Origin: Acidimicrobiia bacterium
GTDB taxonomy: Bacteria > Actinomycetota > Acidimicrobiia > Spongiisociales > UBA5794
Direction: 5' to 3'
Length of the DNA stretch: 49,119 nucleotides
NCBI GenBank assembly: GCA_026985095.1
Contig: JALSQW010000042.1
Coordinates: 1-49,119 of the forward strand
In this document: positions 1 through 8,028 of the stretch, one piece after another
Numbering within the stretch: the stretch's first letter is position 1
How the letters are laid out: each line of letters starts with the position of its first letter
Notes under the pieces: model-generated
Seen by the model: the letters and a program-made list of their open reading frames with translations, nothing else
Database searches by the model: none
What the model was told of the DNA's origin: nothing
Translations under genes and position numbers: made by a program

Positions 1-1
1 G

Positions 2-502
2 ACGCGGCCGCCACGACCGGGTGAGCGCAACGGCGTCGACTACTGGTTCGTTGACGACGAGACCTTCGACCAGATGATCGACGACGGCGCGCTCCTCGAA
101 TGGGCCGACTACGGGGGCTACCGGTACGGCACGCCTCGCACCGAGGTGGTGCGGATGCTCGAGGCCGGCCGCGACGTGATCCTCGACATCGAGAACGAAG
201 GCGCCAAGCAGGTGAAACGGGCGTACCCCGACGCGGTGACGATCTTCATCCTGCCTCCGAACCGAGCCGAACTCGAACGGCGCCTCCGGGCCCGCGGGGA
301 CACGTCCCCCCGGGACGTCGAACGGCGCCTGGCGATCGCCGACGCACAGATCGCCGAAGCCCCCCGCGTCTACGATCATCTCGTCGTCAACGACGACCTC
401 GACACCGCCATCGACGAGATCGTCTCTATACTGGCACCTACTCCCGCCCGGGCCCGCCGTGACGGCGCGCCCGGCGAACCACGAACGAGGAGCACCACCT
501 GA
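2..502 (+). CDS. gmk: Guanylate kinase, 5' end missing
   Basis: Phosphorylates GMP to GDP with ATP in the cytoplasm. The left window edge removes the start and the P-loop; the first complete codon is at base 2 and 166 residues are visible. What remains matches the rest of the family: an RPPRPGE-type GMP-binding segment followed by the NGVDYWFV stretch, the LEWADYGGYRYGTP segment, the VILDIENEGAKQVK strand (Walker B-like region) and the arginine-rich lid ELERRLRARG. The stop codon overlaps the rpoZ start (TGATG), so the two genes are translationally linked. The gmk-rpoZ order is standard in actinobacteria. Identity is secure; only the N-terminus is unseen. Confidence 0.96.
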   Translation, partial: TRPPRPGERNGVDYWFVDDETFDQMIDDGALLEWADYGGYRYGTPRTEVVRMLEAGRDVILDIENEGAKQVKRAYPDAVTIFILPPNRAELERRLRARGDTSPRDVERRLAIADAQIAEAPRVYDHLVVNDDLDTAIDEIVSILAPTPARARRDGAPGEPRTRSTT

Positions 503-738
503 TGTTGATCGAACCCCCCGTCGGATCGCTGGTCGAGAAGGCCGGCTCCCGATTCGGCCTCGTCGTGCTCGCCGCGCGACGGGCACGACAGATCAACGCC
601 TACTTCAACCAGCTCGGCGACGGCATGGGCGGCTACGTCCCTCCACAGGTCCACAGCCTGGCCCGGATGCCCCTTTCGATCGCCATGGAGGAGATCTACG
701 AGGACAAGGTCGTCCCCGCCCAGAGCGACGACGAGTAG
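502..738 (+). CDS. rpoZ: DNA-directed RNA polymerase omega subunit
   Basis: Small RNA polymerase subunit that helps assemble and stabilise beta-prime. It is 78 residues, the usual actinobacterial size. The conserved core is visible as LVEKAGSRFGLVVLAARRARQIN followed by a short variable loop and then PLSIAMEEIYEDKV near the C-terminus. The ATG overlaps the gmk stop codon and has a GAGG ribosome-binding site about nine bases upstream. It is followed after four bases by coaBC, as expected for the gmk-rpoZ-coaBC cluster. Confidence 0.96.
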   Translation: MLIEPPVGSLVEKAGSRFGLVVLAARRARQINAYFNQLGDGMGGYVPPQVHSLARMPLSIAMEEIYEDKVVPAQSDDE

Positions 739-742
739 CCCG

Positions 743-1936
743 ATGATCGCCTCGCGGCGGATCGTGCTCGGCGTCACCGGTGGCATCGCCGCGTACAAGG
801 CCGCAGCCCTCGCCAGGGGCCTCGTCCTCGCCGGCGCGGAGGTGCGAACGGTGATGACCGGCCCCGCCACGAGGTTCCTCGGCCCGGCCACGCTCGCCGC
901 CATCACCGGCACCCGGCCCGTGGTCGACCTGTTCGACGATCCCGCCGTCAGCCCCCACACCGACCTCGCCGCCTGGGCGGACCTCATGGTGATCGCTCCC
1001 GCCACCACCGCCACCCTCGCGCGGCTCGCCAGCGGATTGTCGTCCGATGCCGTCGCAGCCACCGTCATCGCGTTCGCCGGCCCGGTCGTGATCGCTCCCG
1101 CCATGCACACCGAGATGTGGGAGCACCCTGCAACGGTCCGCAACGTCACCACACTCCGCGGCGACGGCTACCGGATCGTCGGACCTGCCGCCGGTCCGCT
1201 GGCGGGCGGAGACGTCGGGGTCGGACGGATGGCCGAACCCGAAGAGATCCTGGCGGCGATCGACGAGGCCCTGGCTCCCGGCGACCTGGACGGTCTGCGG
1301 GTCCTCGTCGACGCGGGAGGAACGAGGGAACCGATCGACCCGGTACGGTACATCGGCAACCGCTCGTCCGGGAAGATGGGCAACGCCATCGCACGGGTCG
1401 CGGCACGTCGCGGAGCGTCGGTGACGTTGGTCACCGCCGCGGAGCCACCCGACGACGATCGCATCGAGGTGGTCCCCGTGGAGACCGCCCAAGAGATGGC
1501 AGAAGCTATGTGGCGGAGGGCGCCGGAGGCGGACGTCGCGGTCCTCGCCGCGGCCGTGGCCGACTTCCGTCCCGCGCGGCCCGCCGACGACAAGCTCCGC
1601 CGTGCCGACGGGCTGGAGGCGGTGGCGCTGGAGCCGACCCCCGACATCTTGCGAGGCATCGCCGAGATGCCCGAGCGTCCGTTCCTCGTCGGTTTCGCCG
1701 CCCAGGTGGGCGACCTCGCCGGCGCCGTCGACAAGGCGCGGTCCAAGGACGTCGACCTCCTCGTCGCCAACGACGTCTCCAAGGAGGGTTCGGGCTTCGG
1801 AACCGACACCAACGAGGTCGTGCTCGTCGCTCCCGACGGCACGACCGAGACGTGGCCGTTGCTCACCAAGGACGAGGTCGCGGAGCGACTGTGGGATCGG
1901 ATCCGCGACCGACGCGCGGGAGAGGCACCGACCTGA
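743..1936 (+). CDS. coaBC: Bifunctional phosphopantothenoylcysteine decarboxylase / phosphopantothenate-cysteine ligase (CoaBC)
   Basis: Carries out two consecutive steps of coenzyme A synthesis: ligation of cysteine to 4'-phosphopantothenate (CoaB) and FMN-dependent decarboxylation of the product (CoaC). The 397 residues split into an N-terminal CoaC domain (about 1-185) and a C-terminal CoaB domain (about 190-397). CoaC shows GGIAAYK (13-19), the likely catalytic His72 in SPHTDL, and APAMHTEMW (118-126). CoaB shows DAGGTREPIDPVRYIGNRSSGK and AAAVADFRP. In the substrate flap the usual ACGD motif reads AGGD, so the cysteine that assists reduction of the intermediate in E. coli is glycine 155 here. 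The rest is intact and essential-gene context supports activity. Confidence 0.96.
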   Translation: MIASRRIVLGVTGGIAAYKAAALARGLVLAGAEVRTVMTGPATRFLGPATLAAITGTRPVVDLFDDPAVSPHTDLAAWADLMVIAPATTATLARLASGLSSDAVAATVIAFAGPVVIAPAMHTEMWEHPATVRNVTTLRGDGYRIVGPAAGPLAGGDVGVGRMAEPEEILAAIDEALAPGDLDGLRVLVDAGGTREPIDPVRYIGNRSSGKMGNAIARVAARRGASVTLVTAAEPPDDDRIEVVPVETAQEMAEAMWRRAPEADVAVLAAAVADFRPARPADDKLRRADGLEAVALEPTPDILRGIAEMPERPFLVGFAAQVGDLAGAVDKARSKDVDLLVANDVSKEGSGFGTDTNEVVLVAPDGTTETWPLLTKDEVAERLWDRIRDRRAGEAPT

Positions 1937-3699
1937 CCGAGATCGCCCAGGTCGTACCGGACGTCCCCACCTTCGCGGTCGACGACGGATTCGCCTACGA
2001 GGTGCCCGACGCCCTCACCGGAGTCACCGTGGGAAGCATCGTTCGGATCCCCCTCGGCGGCCGCAGGGTCCGGGGCTTCGTGACCGCCATGCGCCGCGGC
2101 GCACCAGGCCGGCCGTTGAAGCCCATCGCCGGCATCTCGGGCGATCTCCCCGTGTTCGACACGGACCTGTTGCAGACGGCCCGCTGGGCCGCCAGCCACT
2201 ATGTCACGCCGCTGGCTGCCGTCCTCCGGATGTGCGCCCCACGCAACAATCCGGCGGCGGGGCGGACCCTCCCGGCCGTCGACCGCCCGCTGGGCCCGGC
2301 GCCCCCCGTTCCGATCGACGGCCTCGAACGCAGCGCGAAGCGAGCGGGAACGCACGTCGTGGTCACCGGCCACCGCACCGACGAGATCGTGCACTGGGCA
2401 GCCGCCACCGCAGGTGAGGACGCCAACATGCTGGTCGTCTGCCCGACCGTGGCCGAGGCCGAAGCGACGGCCCAGCGACTCGCCCCGGCCGTCGGGAGCG
2501 TCCTGATCGCCCACTCCGGTCGCTCGGCGACCGAGGAGACCGCGGCGTGGGTCGCGCTGGCCACCACGACCGGTCGGGTCGCCGTCACCACCAGGGAGAG
2601 CACGTTCTGGCCCGTCACCTCCCTCGGTCTCGCCGTCGTGGTCGACGACGGACGGCGCGGTCACACCTCCCGCCAGATGCCCACCTACCAGACCCGAGCG
2701 GTGCTGCGACGCAGAGCCGCCGTCGAACGGTTCCCCCTGCTGGTCGTCGGGGCGGTGCCGACCACCGACGCCCTCGCCTCGGGAGCCGACGTCCTCGAGC
2801 CATCGGGTCGGGTCTGGCCCCTGGTCGAGATCGCCGACCGGGCCGAAGAACCCCCCGGCCGAGGAACCGTCATGGAGCGGACGCGAACGGCGCTGCGGGC
2901 GATCGTTCGCGGCGGCGGTACCGCCTTCGTGCTCACCAGGCGCCGCGGCTACGCCCCCGTGTTCCGCTGCATCGCGTGCGGGACCATCCGTCGCTGCCCG
3001 CGATGCGGGGCCGGAGGAGGGGAGCAGGACTCGTGTGTCAGATGTGGGACCGACCTGGGGCGCTGCGACTGCGGGAACGCACGCTTCGAGGCGTTGGGTG
3101 CCGGTGTCGGGAGGGTCGTCGACGAGCTGCGGCGGTCCCTCGGGGACGCGGTGACCCGAGTCGGCGGCGCCGGAGCGGTCACGGTCGGTACCGTCCGCGA
3201 CCTCGTCCACATCGAACGGGTCGACCTGGCGGTGTGCGTCGATGCGGACTCGTTCGTCCTCGCTCCCCACTACCGATCCGGCGAGGACGCCTTGCGGACC
3301 TTGGCGAGGCTGGCGCTACTCGTCGAACCCGGACGCGGCAAACGGGCGTTGATCCAGACCGCCATGCCGGAACACCCGGTCTACGCTGCGCTCCGTCGCG
3401 GCAGGCCACTGGGCTACCTGCGAGAGGAGCTCGTCGAGCGGGCCCGCGCGGGGATGCCGCCGGTCGCCGACCTCCTCGCCTTCGAGGTCGACCGGGGCGC
3501 CGACGTCGACGCCGCGTTGCGACGCATCGTCGGTGACGACGGGGACGTCCTCGGGCCCGCCGAAGGCGATGGCACCTGGCGGTGGCTCGTCCAAGGCGAC
3601 GATCTGCGAGCCGTCAAGACCAGACTTCGGGCGCTCGTCCAGCGCCTGCGCGATGCCGCCGTCAAGGTCCGAGTGAACGTCGACCCCATCGACCTGTGA
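1891..3699 (+). CDS. priA: PriA-like primosomal protein, helicase motifs degenerate
   Basis: Homologue of the replication-restart protein PriA, of the actinobacterial type that has lost helicase activity. The N-terminal 3'-DNA-end-binding domain is clear (VVPDVPTFAVDDGFAYEVPD, then GSIVRIPLGGRRVRGFV). A cysteine cluster at about residues 360-396 (CIACG, CPRCG, CVRCG, CDCG) is the PriA zinc-binding insert. The region that should hold a Walker A GSGKT instead reads VVVTGHRTDEI, and no DEAH box is visible, so ATP hydrolysis is not expected. I chose GTG at 1891 because GGAG lies five bases upstream, giving a 46-base overlap with coaBC. The next alternatives are CTG at 1933 or an internal GTG near 2001, which would cut the N-terminal domain. 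Role beyond DNA binding is unknown. Confidence 0.85.
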   Translation: MGSDPRPTRGRGTDLTEIAQVVPDVPTFAVDDGFAYEVPDALTGVTVGSIVRIPLGGRRVRGFVTAMRRGAPGRPLKPIAGISGDLPVFDTDLLQTARWAASHYVTPLAAVLRMCAPRNNPAAGRTLPAVDRPLGPAPPVPIDGLERSAKRAGTHVVVTGHRTDEIVHWAAATAGEDANMLVVCPTVAEAEATAQRLAPAVGSVLIAHSGRSATEETAAWVALATTTGRVAVTTRESTFWPVTSLGLAVVVDDGRRGHTSRQMPTYQTRAVLRRRAAVERFPLLVVGAVPTTDALASGADVLEPSGRVWPLVEIADRAEEPPGRGTVMERTRTALRAIVRGGGTAFVLTRRRGYAPVFRCIACGTIRRCPRCGAGGGEQDSCVRCGTDLGRCDCGNARFEALGAGVGRVVDELRRSLGDAVTRVGGAGAVTVGTVRDLVHIERVDLAVCVDADSFVLAPHYRSGEDALRTLARLALLVEPGRGKRALIQTAMPEHPVYAALRRGRPLGYLREELVERARAGMPPVADLLAFEVDRGADVDAALRRIVGDDGDVLGPAEGDGTWRWLVQGDDLRAVKTRLRALVQRLRDAAVKVRVNVDPIDL

Positions 3700-3797
3700 C
3701 CCTCACCCGGGTCGCCGTGGCCGCCGGCCGGGGGAGCGAGCGCCGTCGGAGGCGGCGACCCACCGGCGCGAGACGGCCGTCGCCGGCGCAACGCGGT

Positions 3798-3803
3798 TAG
3801 CCT
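3798..3803 (+). promoter_or_regulatory. Candidate -10 element for leaderless def transcript
   Basis: TAGCCT ends eight bases before the def ATG, and no Shine-Dalgarno sequence lies in between. This spacing would place transcription start at or next to the A of the start codon. No convincing -35 is seen. Confidence 0.5.
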
Positions 3804-3811
3804 TCCCTCCC

Positions 3812-4318
3812 ATGGCGATCTACCCGATCCGGACGTTCCCCGACCCGGTGCTGCGCAGCCCCGCCGCCGACGTGACCGCGTTCGACGAGGACCTGGCGCG
3901 CCTCGTCGAGGACATGCTCGAGACCATGTACGACGCGCCGGGCGTCGGCTTGGCCGCGCCGCAGATCGGCATCTCGAAGCGGATCTTCGTGGCCGACATC
4001 GGGGAAGGGCCGTTCGTCATGGTCAACCCGGAGCTCGTCGCGGTGGCGGGTTCGTGGACCTTCGACGAAGGATGCCTGTCGGTGCCCGGACGGTTCTGGC
4101 CCATCTCCCGACCCGCGTACGCCGAGGCACGAGGCTACGACGTCCGCGGCGAGCCGGTCGAATACGCCGGCGAAGACCTCATGGGACGCGTTCTGCAGCA
4201 CGAGATCGACCATCTCGGCGGCATGCTCCTGCTCGAACGGCTTCCACGACGCGAGAAGAAGGCCGCGCTCAAGGAGCTGAGGGAAGCATCCCTGCAGGAC
4301 CCGTCACGGCACCCATGA
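3812..4318 (+). CDS. def: Peptide deformylase
   Basis: Metalloenzyme that removes the formyl group from N-formylmethionine of nascent proteins. All three family motifs are present: GVGLAAPQIG at residues 44-53, EGCLSVP at 86-92 with metal ligand Cys88, and QHEIDH at 129-134 giving His130, catalytic Glu131 and His134. The length of 168 residues is normal. The stop codon overlaps the fmt start (ATGA), which pairs the enzymes that remove and add the formyl group. There is no Shine-Dalgarno sequence; the upstream TAGCCT hexamer suggests a leaderless mRNA. Confidence 0.97.
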   Translation: MAIYPIRTFPDPVLRSPAADVTAFDEDLARLVEDMLETMYDAPGVGLAAPQIGISKRIFVADIGEGPFVMVNPELVAVAGSWTFDEGCLSVPGRFWPISRPAYAEARGYDVRGEPVEYAGEDLMGRVLQHEIDHLGGMLLLERLPRREKKAALKELREASLQDPSRHP

Positions 4319-5235
4319 GGGCGCTCTTCCTCGGCACCCCCGCCGCCGCCGTTCCCTCCCTCGCGGCCCTCGCCGACGTCGCCGACGTCGAGCTCGTCGT
4401 GACCCGCCCCGACCGTCCCAGCGGCCGAAGCCGACGACCGGCCCCCCCTGCCGTCAAGCTCGCCGCCCTCGAGTTCGGCTTCCCCGTCGCACAACCCGAC
4501 TCCGTCGACCACCTGCGCCGTGTCGTCGACGAAACGCCGGCCGAGGTGGCGCTCGTCGTGGCGTACGGGCGCATCCTCCCGTCCGACGTGATCGCGGCCC
4601 TCCCGCACGGCTTCCTCAACGTCCACTTCTCGCTCCTGCCCCGGTGGCGCGGCGCCGCGCCGGTCGAACGGGCCATCCTCGAAGGAGACGCCGAGACCGG
4701 AGTGACGCTGATGATCATCGACGAGGGCCTCGACACGGGCCCGGTCGTGTCGGCCCTCGAAACCCCGATCGAACCCGACGAGACCGGAGGCTCCCTCACC
4801 GCCCGGTTGTCCTATCTCGGGGCCAAGCTCGTCGACGACGTCGTCCCCGACTACCTCGCAGGCAGACGGCGCGCCGCCGCGCAGCTCGCGGCCGGCGTCA
4901 CCATCGCCCGCCGCCTCACCAGGGACGAAGCGCGGCTGGACGGATCATGGAGCGTGACCAGGGCCGAACGCGCCGTGCGCGCCTTCCATCCGCGGCCCGG
5001 AGCCTGGATCGAGACCCCCGAGGGTCTCGTCAAGGTGCTCGCCGCCGTACCCGTCGACATCGAGCTGTCACCGGGAGCGATCCAGCCGGTCGACGGCAGC
5101 CCGTGCGCGGGCTTCGAGGGGGGAGCGCTCGAGCTGATCGAGGTGCAACCCGCCGGGAAGCGACCGGTCGGCGGTCGCGCCTGGATGCACGGACGCCGGG
5201 GACGGGGAACCACCATGCTCCCGGCCCCCACGTGA
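4315..5235 (+). CDS. fmt: Methionyl-tRNA formyltransferase
   Basis: Transfers a formyl group from 10-formyltetrahydrofolate to initiator Met-tRNA. The N-terminal domain carries the catalytic triad in LNVHFSLLPRWRGAAP and IDEGLDTGP, giving Asn102, His104 and Asp140. A C-terminal Fmt_C-like domain follows (GAWIETPEG onward). At 306 residues it is of normal length. The ATG overlaps the def stop and the end overlaps the rsmB GTG, so def-fmt-rsmB are likely one translation-coupled unit. Confidence 0.96.
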   Translation: MRALFLGTPAAAVPSLAALADVADVELVVTRPDRPSGRSRRPAPPAVKLAALEFGFPVAQPDSVDHLRRVVDETPAEVALVVAYGRILPSDVIAALPHGFLNVHFSLLPRWRGAAPVERAILEGDAETGVTLMIIDEGLDTGPVVSALETPIEPDETGGSLTARLSYLGAKLVDDVVPDYLAGRRRAAAQLAAGVTIARRLTRDEARLDGSWSVTRAERAVRAFHPRPGAWIETPEGLVKVLAAVPVDIELSPGAIQPVDGSPCAGFEGGALELIEVQPAGKRPVGGRAWMHGRRGRGTTMLPAPT

Positions 5236-6449
5236 GCGGAACCGACACCCGTCGCACCGCAGCCCGGCTGGTCGGACGGATCATCGACGGTGGTGCCTAC
5301 GCCAACGTCGTCGTCCCCCGGCGGGCCTTCGCCGACCGGCGTGACCAGGCCTTCATGCGGCGACTCGTGTTGACGACGGTGCGGATGCTGTCGAGGGTCG
5401 ATCGGGCCGTCGCCACCATCGCCGATCGACCCATGACGGCCATCGACCCGGACCTGCGGAACCTGCTCCGCACCGGCGCCACCGAGCTGCTGTTCCTTCG
5501 TAGCCCACCTCGAGCGGTGGTGCATACGACCGTCTCGATCGCCGCGGCGCTCCGTCCCCGTGCGGCGGGCTTCGTCAACGCGGTGCTCCGTGAGCTGGCC
5601 CGACAAGGGGAACCGCCCCTTCCGGCCGGCCCCGAAGGCGCAGCCCTCCGCCACGGCGTCCCCGGCTGGATCTACGAGGCCCTGGTCGACCAGTGGGGTG
5701 CGGACCGTACCGGCCGCTTCCTCGAAGCATCGAACCAGGAAGCACCGTTGACGATCCGTGCCCGCCGGCCGGGCTTCACCCACCGACGGCCGGTCCCCGG
5801 CATCGACGGGGCATACGTCGTCGACGACGCCCGTCGTCTCGACGGCATCGACCCGACGAGCTTCACCTACACCGATCCTGCATCGGTCGCCGTCGGCATC
5901 GCCATGGGGATCCGCCCCGGAGACGCGGTCGCCGACCTCGCCGCCGCGCCCGGCGGCAAGACCCTGCACCTGTGGGACCAGGCGGGACCCGCTGGGCTCG
6001 TGGTGGCCCTCGACGTGCATCGGCGCCGGGTGAGATCGGGACGGAGCCGCCTCCGACGACTGGGAGCCGACGTTCCCTGGATCATCGCCGACGCCGCCGC
6101 CATCCCCCTCAGGCGAGGCGCCGTCGACCGCGTCCTGCTGGACGCTCCATGCACCGGGTTGGGGACCCTCCGCCGGCGCCCCGAGATCCGTCACCGTCTC
6201 GACCCGGAGGCCCCGAAACGTTTCGCAAGGCGCCAACGCGAGCTGCTGACGTCCGCGCTCGGGTCACGGCCGACCAGGCTCGTCTACTCGGTCTGCACCG
6301 TCTTCGCCGCCGAGACCGTCGAGGTGATCGAGGGCCTCGGTGGCCGCCCTCCCGACGGACTCCCGGGCGAACGGTGGGGCGACGGGCTCCTCCTCGCCCC
6401 CGACACGACCGGGACCGACGGCATGTTCATCGCGGTATTCGATCGCTGA
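5232..6449 (+). CDS. rsmB: 16S rRNA m5C967 methyltransferase RsmB
   Basis: SAM-dependent RNA cytosine-5 methyltransferase (NOL1/NOP2/Sun family) with an N-terminal NusB-like RNA-binding domain. The NusB-like part spans roughly residues 1-140. The SAM site DLAAAPGGKT is near residue 233, and the catalytic loop DAPCTGLGTLRRRPE near 303 includes the general PC motif. The second conserved cysteine lies in VYSVCTVFAAET near 352, where most relatives have YSTC. The GTG start overlaps the fmt stop codon by two bases. The protein is 405 residues. Confidence 0.94.
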   Translation: MSGTDTRRTAARLVGRIIDGGAYANVVVPRRAFADRRDQAFMRRLVLTTVRMLSRVDRAVATIADRPMTAIDPDLRNLLRTGATELLFLRSPPRAVVHTTVSIAAALRPRAAGFVNAVLRELARQGEPPLPAGPEGAALRHGVPGWIYEALVDQWGADRTGRFLEASNQEAPLTIRARRPGFTHRRPVPGIDGAYVVDDARRLDGIDPTSFTYTDPASVAVGIAMGIRPGDAVADLAAAPGGKTLHLWDQAGPAGLVVALDVHRRRVRSGRSRLRRLGADVPWIIADAAAIPLRRGAVDRVLLDAPCTGLGTLRRRPEIRHRLDPEAPKRFARRQRELLTSALGSRPTRLVYSVCTVFAAETVEVIEGLGGRPPDGLPGERWGDGLLLAPDTTGTDGMFIAVFDR

Positions 6450-6493
6450 CCGGGCGTCCCGGGCGCCCGAGGAGCCCGCCGGATCGGGACGGC

Positions 6494-7297
6494 TCAGGTG
6501 ATGACGAACCGTTCCGGATCCACCGCCGGGGTGGGATAGCGAGGATCGAGCGCCTCGATGTGCTCGATCAGCGTGCGTGCCACCACCAGGTTCCGGTACC
6601 ACTTGCGGTCGGCCGGCACGACGTACCACGGCGCAGCGTCGGTGCTCGTCCTCGCCAAGGCCTCCTCGTAGGCCACCCGGTACTCGTCCCAACGGGCCCG
6701 GGAGTCGAGGTCCGCAGGGTTGAACTTCCACAGCTTCGTCGGGTCCTGCAACCGCGCCTCGAGACGGCGCTTCTGCTCCTCTCTCGAGATGTGTAGATAG
6801 AACTTGACGACCCGGACCCCTTCGTCCGTCAGCATGCGCTCGAAGGCGTTGATGTGGTCGAAGCGCCGCCGCCAGCGCTCCTCGGGGACCAGGCCCAAGA
6901 CCCGCACGACCAGCACATCCTCGTAGTGGCTGCGGTTGAAGACCCCGATCCGGCCTCGGGCGGGCACATGGCGATGGACCCGCCACAGGTAATCATGGCT
7001 GAGCTCCTCCTCCGACGGCTTCTTGAAGCCCGTGACGTCGACCCCCTGCGGGTTCACGCCCGCGAACACCTTGCGGATGGTCCCGTCCTTGCCGCCGGTG
7101 TCCATGGCCTGGAAGACGACGAGCAGCGCGTGCGAGCCGTCGGCCCAGAAGACCCGCTGCAGTTCGGCGAGCCGTTTGCGGAGGTGGCGGAGCTGCTCCT
7201 TGGCCGCATGCTTGTCGCCGTCGAATCCCGATCGGTCCGCCGGATCGACAGACGCCAGGTCCACCGTCGTCCCCGGCCGTACCCGGTACCGTTCCAC
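6494..7297 (-). CDS. ppk2: PPK2-family polyphosphate:nucleotide phosphotransferase
   Basis: Member of the polyphosphate kinase 2 family, which moves phosphate between polyphosphate and nucleotides (AMP, ADP or GDP depending on class). The Walker A loop FQAMDTGGKDGT is near residue 60, the Walker B-like FNRSHYEDV near 117, and the lid with KFNPADLDSR near 190. The start is set at GTG 7297, which has a strong GAGGAGGAGG ribosome-binding site directly upstream and begins VERYRVRPGT, as expected for the family; a longer TTG-initiated reading frame to 7375 would overlap rpe. The gene is divergent from rpe. The precise nucleotide preference cannot be told from sequence alone. Confidence 0.93.
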   Translation of the reverse strand: MERYRVRPGTTVDLASVDPADRSGFDGDKHAAKEQLRHLRKRLAELQRVFWADGSHALLVVFQAMDTGGKDGTIRKVFAGVNPQGVDVTGFKKPSEEELSHDYLWRVHRHVPARGRIGVFNRSHYEDVLVVRVLGLVPEERWRRRFDHINAFERMLTDEGVRVVKFYLHISREEQKRRLEARLQDPTKLWKFNPADLDSRARWDEYRVAYEEALARTSTDAAPWYVVPADRKWYRNLVVARTLIEHIEALDPRYPTPAVDPERFVIT

Positions 7298-7345
7298 CGC
7301 CTCCTCCTCTGCTCGCTTTGCCGCCGTTGGGCGCACATCGCCCGA

Positions 7346-7351
7346 TACACT
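7346..7351 (+). promoter_or_regulatory. Candidate -10 element for leaderless rpe transcript
   Basis: TACACT ends eight bases before the rpe ATG. A GGAG sits only one base before the ATG, too close to act as a ribosome-binding site, so the hexamer is more likely to define a leaderless start. Confidence 0.5.
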
Positions 7352-7359
7352 CGTCGGAG

Positions 7360-8028
7360 ATGCATGCACCCGCAAGGATCGCCCCGTCCATCCTCGCCGC
7401 CGACTTCGCCAGGCTCGCCGACGAGATCGCCCCCATCGAGCCGTTCGTCGACTGGTGGCACGTGGATGTGATGGACGGCCACTTCGTCCCCAACCTGGCC
7501 CTCGGGATGCCCGTGATCGCGTCGTTGCGAGCGGTCACGGACCTTCCGCTCGACTGCCACATGATGACGACGAACGCCGGCGACTACGTCGGATCCCTCC
7601 GCGACGCCGGTGCCGACCAGATCACCGTCCATATCGAGGCGTACCCGGACCCGACCGACGTCGCCGGTCGGGTCCACGCCGCCGGACTCCGATTCGGCCT
7701 CGTCATGAACCCGCCGACCCCCGTCGAAGCCGTCCTCCCCTATCTGGGGGCCTGCGATGTCGCCCTCGTGATGTCCGTCAACCCCGGCTTCGGCGGCCAG
7801 GGGTTCCTCGACGGCGTCCTGTCGAAGGTCGAGCGCCTCAGAAAGTGGGTTGACTCGAGCGGCTCGGGGACCGATATACAGATCGACGGCGGAATCGGAC
7901 CGGACACCGCCCGCCTGGCGCGCGACGCCGGAGCGAACGTGTTCGTCGCCGGGACCGCGGTGTTCCGAGCTCCGGATCCCGTCGCCGCCGTCCATGAGCT
8001 GCGGAGGGCAATTGGCGACAACCGATGA
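7360..8028 (+). CDS. rpe: Ribulose-phosphate 3-epimerase
   Basis: Interconverts ribulose 5-phosphate and xylulose 5-phosphate in the pentose phosphate pathway. The TIM-barrel motifs are all visible: IAPSILAADFARL at the N-terminus, HVDVMDGHFVPNL with the metal-binding histidine and catalytic aspartate, LDCHMM, VMSVNPGFGGQGF, and IQIDGGI with the second catalytic aspartate. The ATG at 7360 begins MHAPARIAPSIL, the normal N-terminus, giving 222 residues. Ribulose 5-phosphate is also the substrate of RibBA downstream, so the gene sits naturally next to the riboflavin operon. Confidence 0.96.
   Translation: MHAPARIAPSILAADFARLADEIAPIEPFVDWWHVDVMDGHFVPNLALGMPVIASLRAVTDLPLDCHMMTTNAGDYVGSLRDAGADQITVHIEAYPDPTDVAGRVHAAGLRFGLVMNPPTPVEAVLPYLGACDVALVMSVNPGFGGQGFLDGVLSKVERLRKWVDSSGSGTDIQIDGGIGPDTARLARDAGANVFVAGTAVFRAPDPVAAVHELRRAIGDNR

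Noticed and set aside
1168-3270. Long open frames antisense to coaBC and the PriA-like gene
   Set aside because: High-GC shadow frames: low complexity (Arg, Pro, Gly rich), no family motifs, and the sense frames are well conserved.
6451-6469. CGGGCG/CGCCCG hairpin between rsmB and ppk2 as a terminator
   Set aside because: Only six pairs with a GC-rich loop, and such repeats are expected by chance at this GC content.
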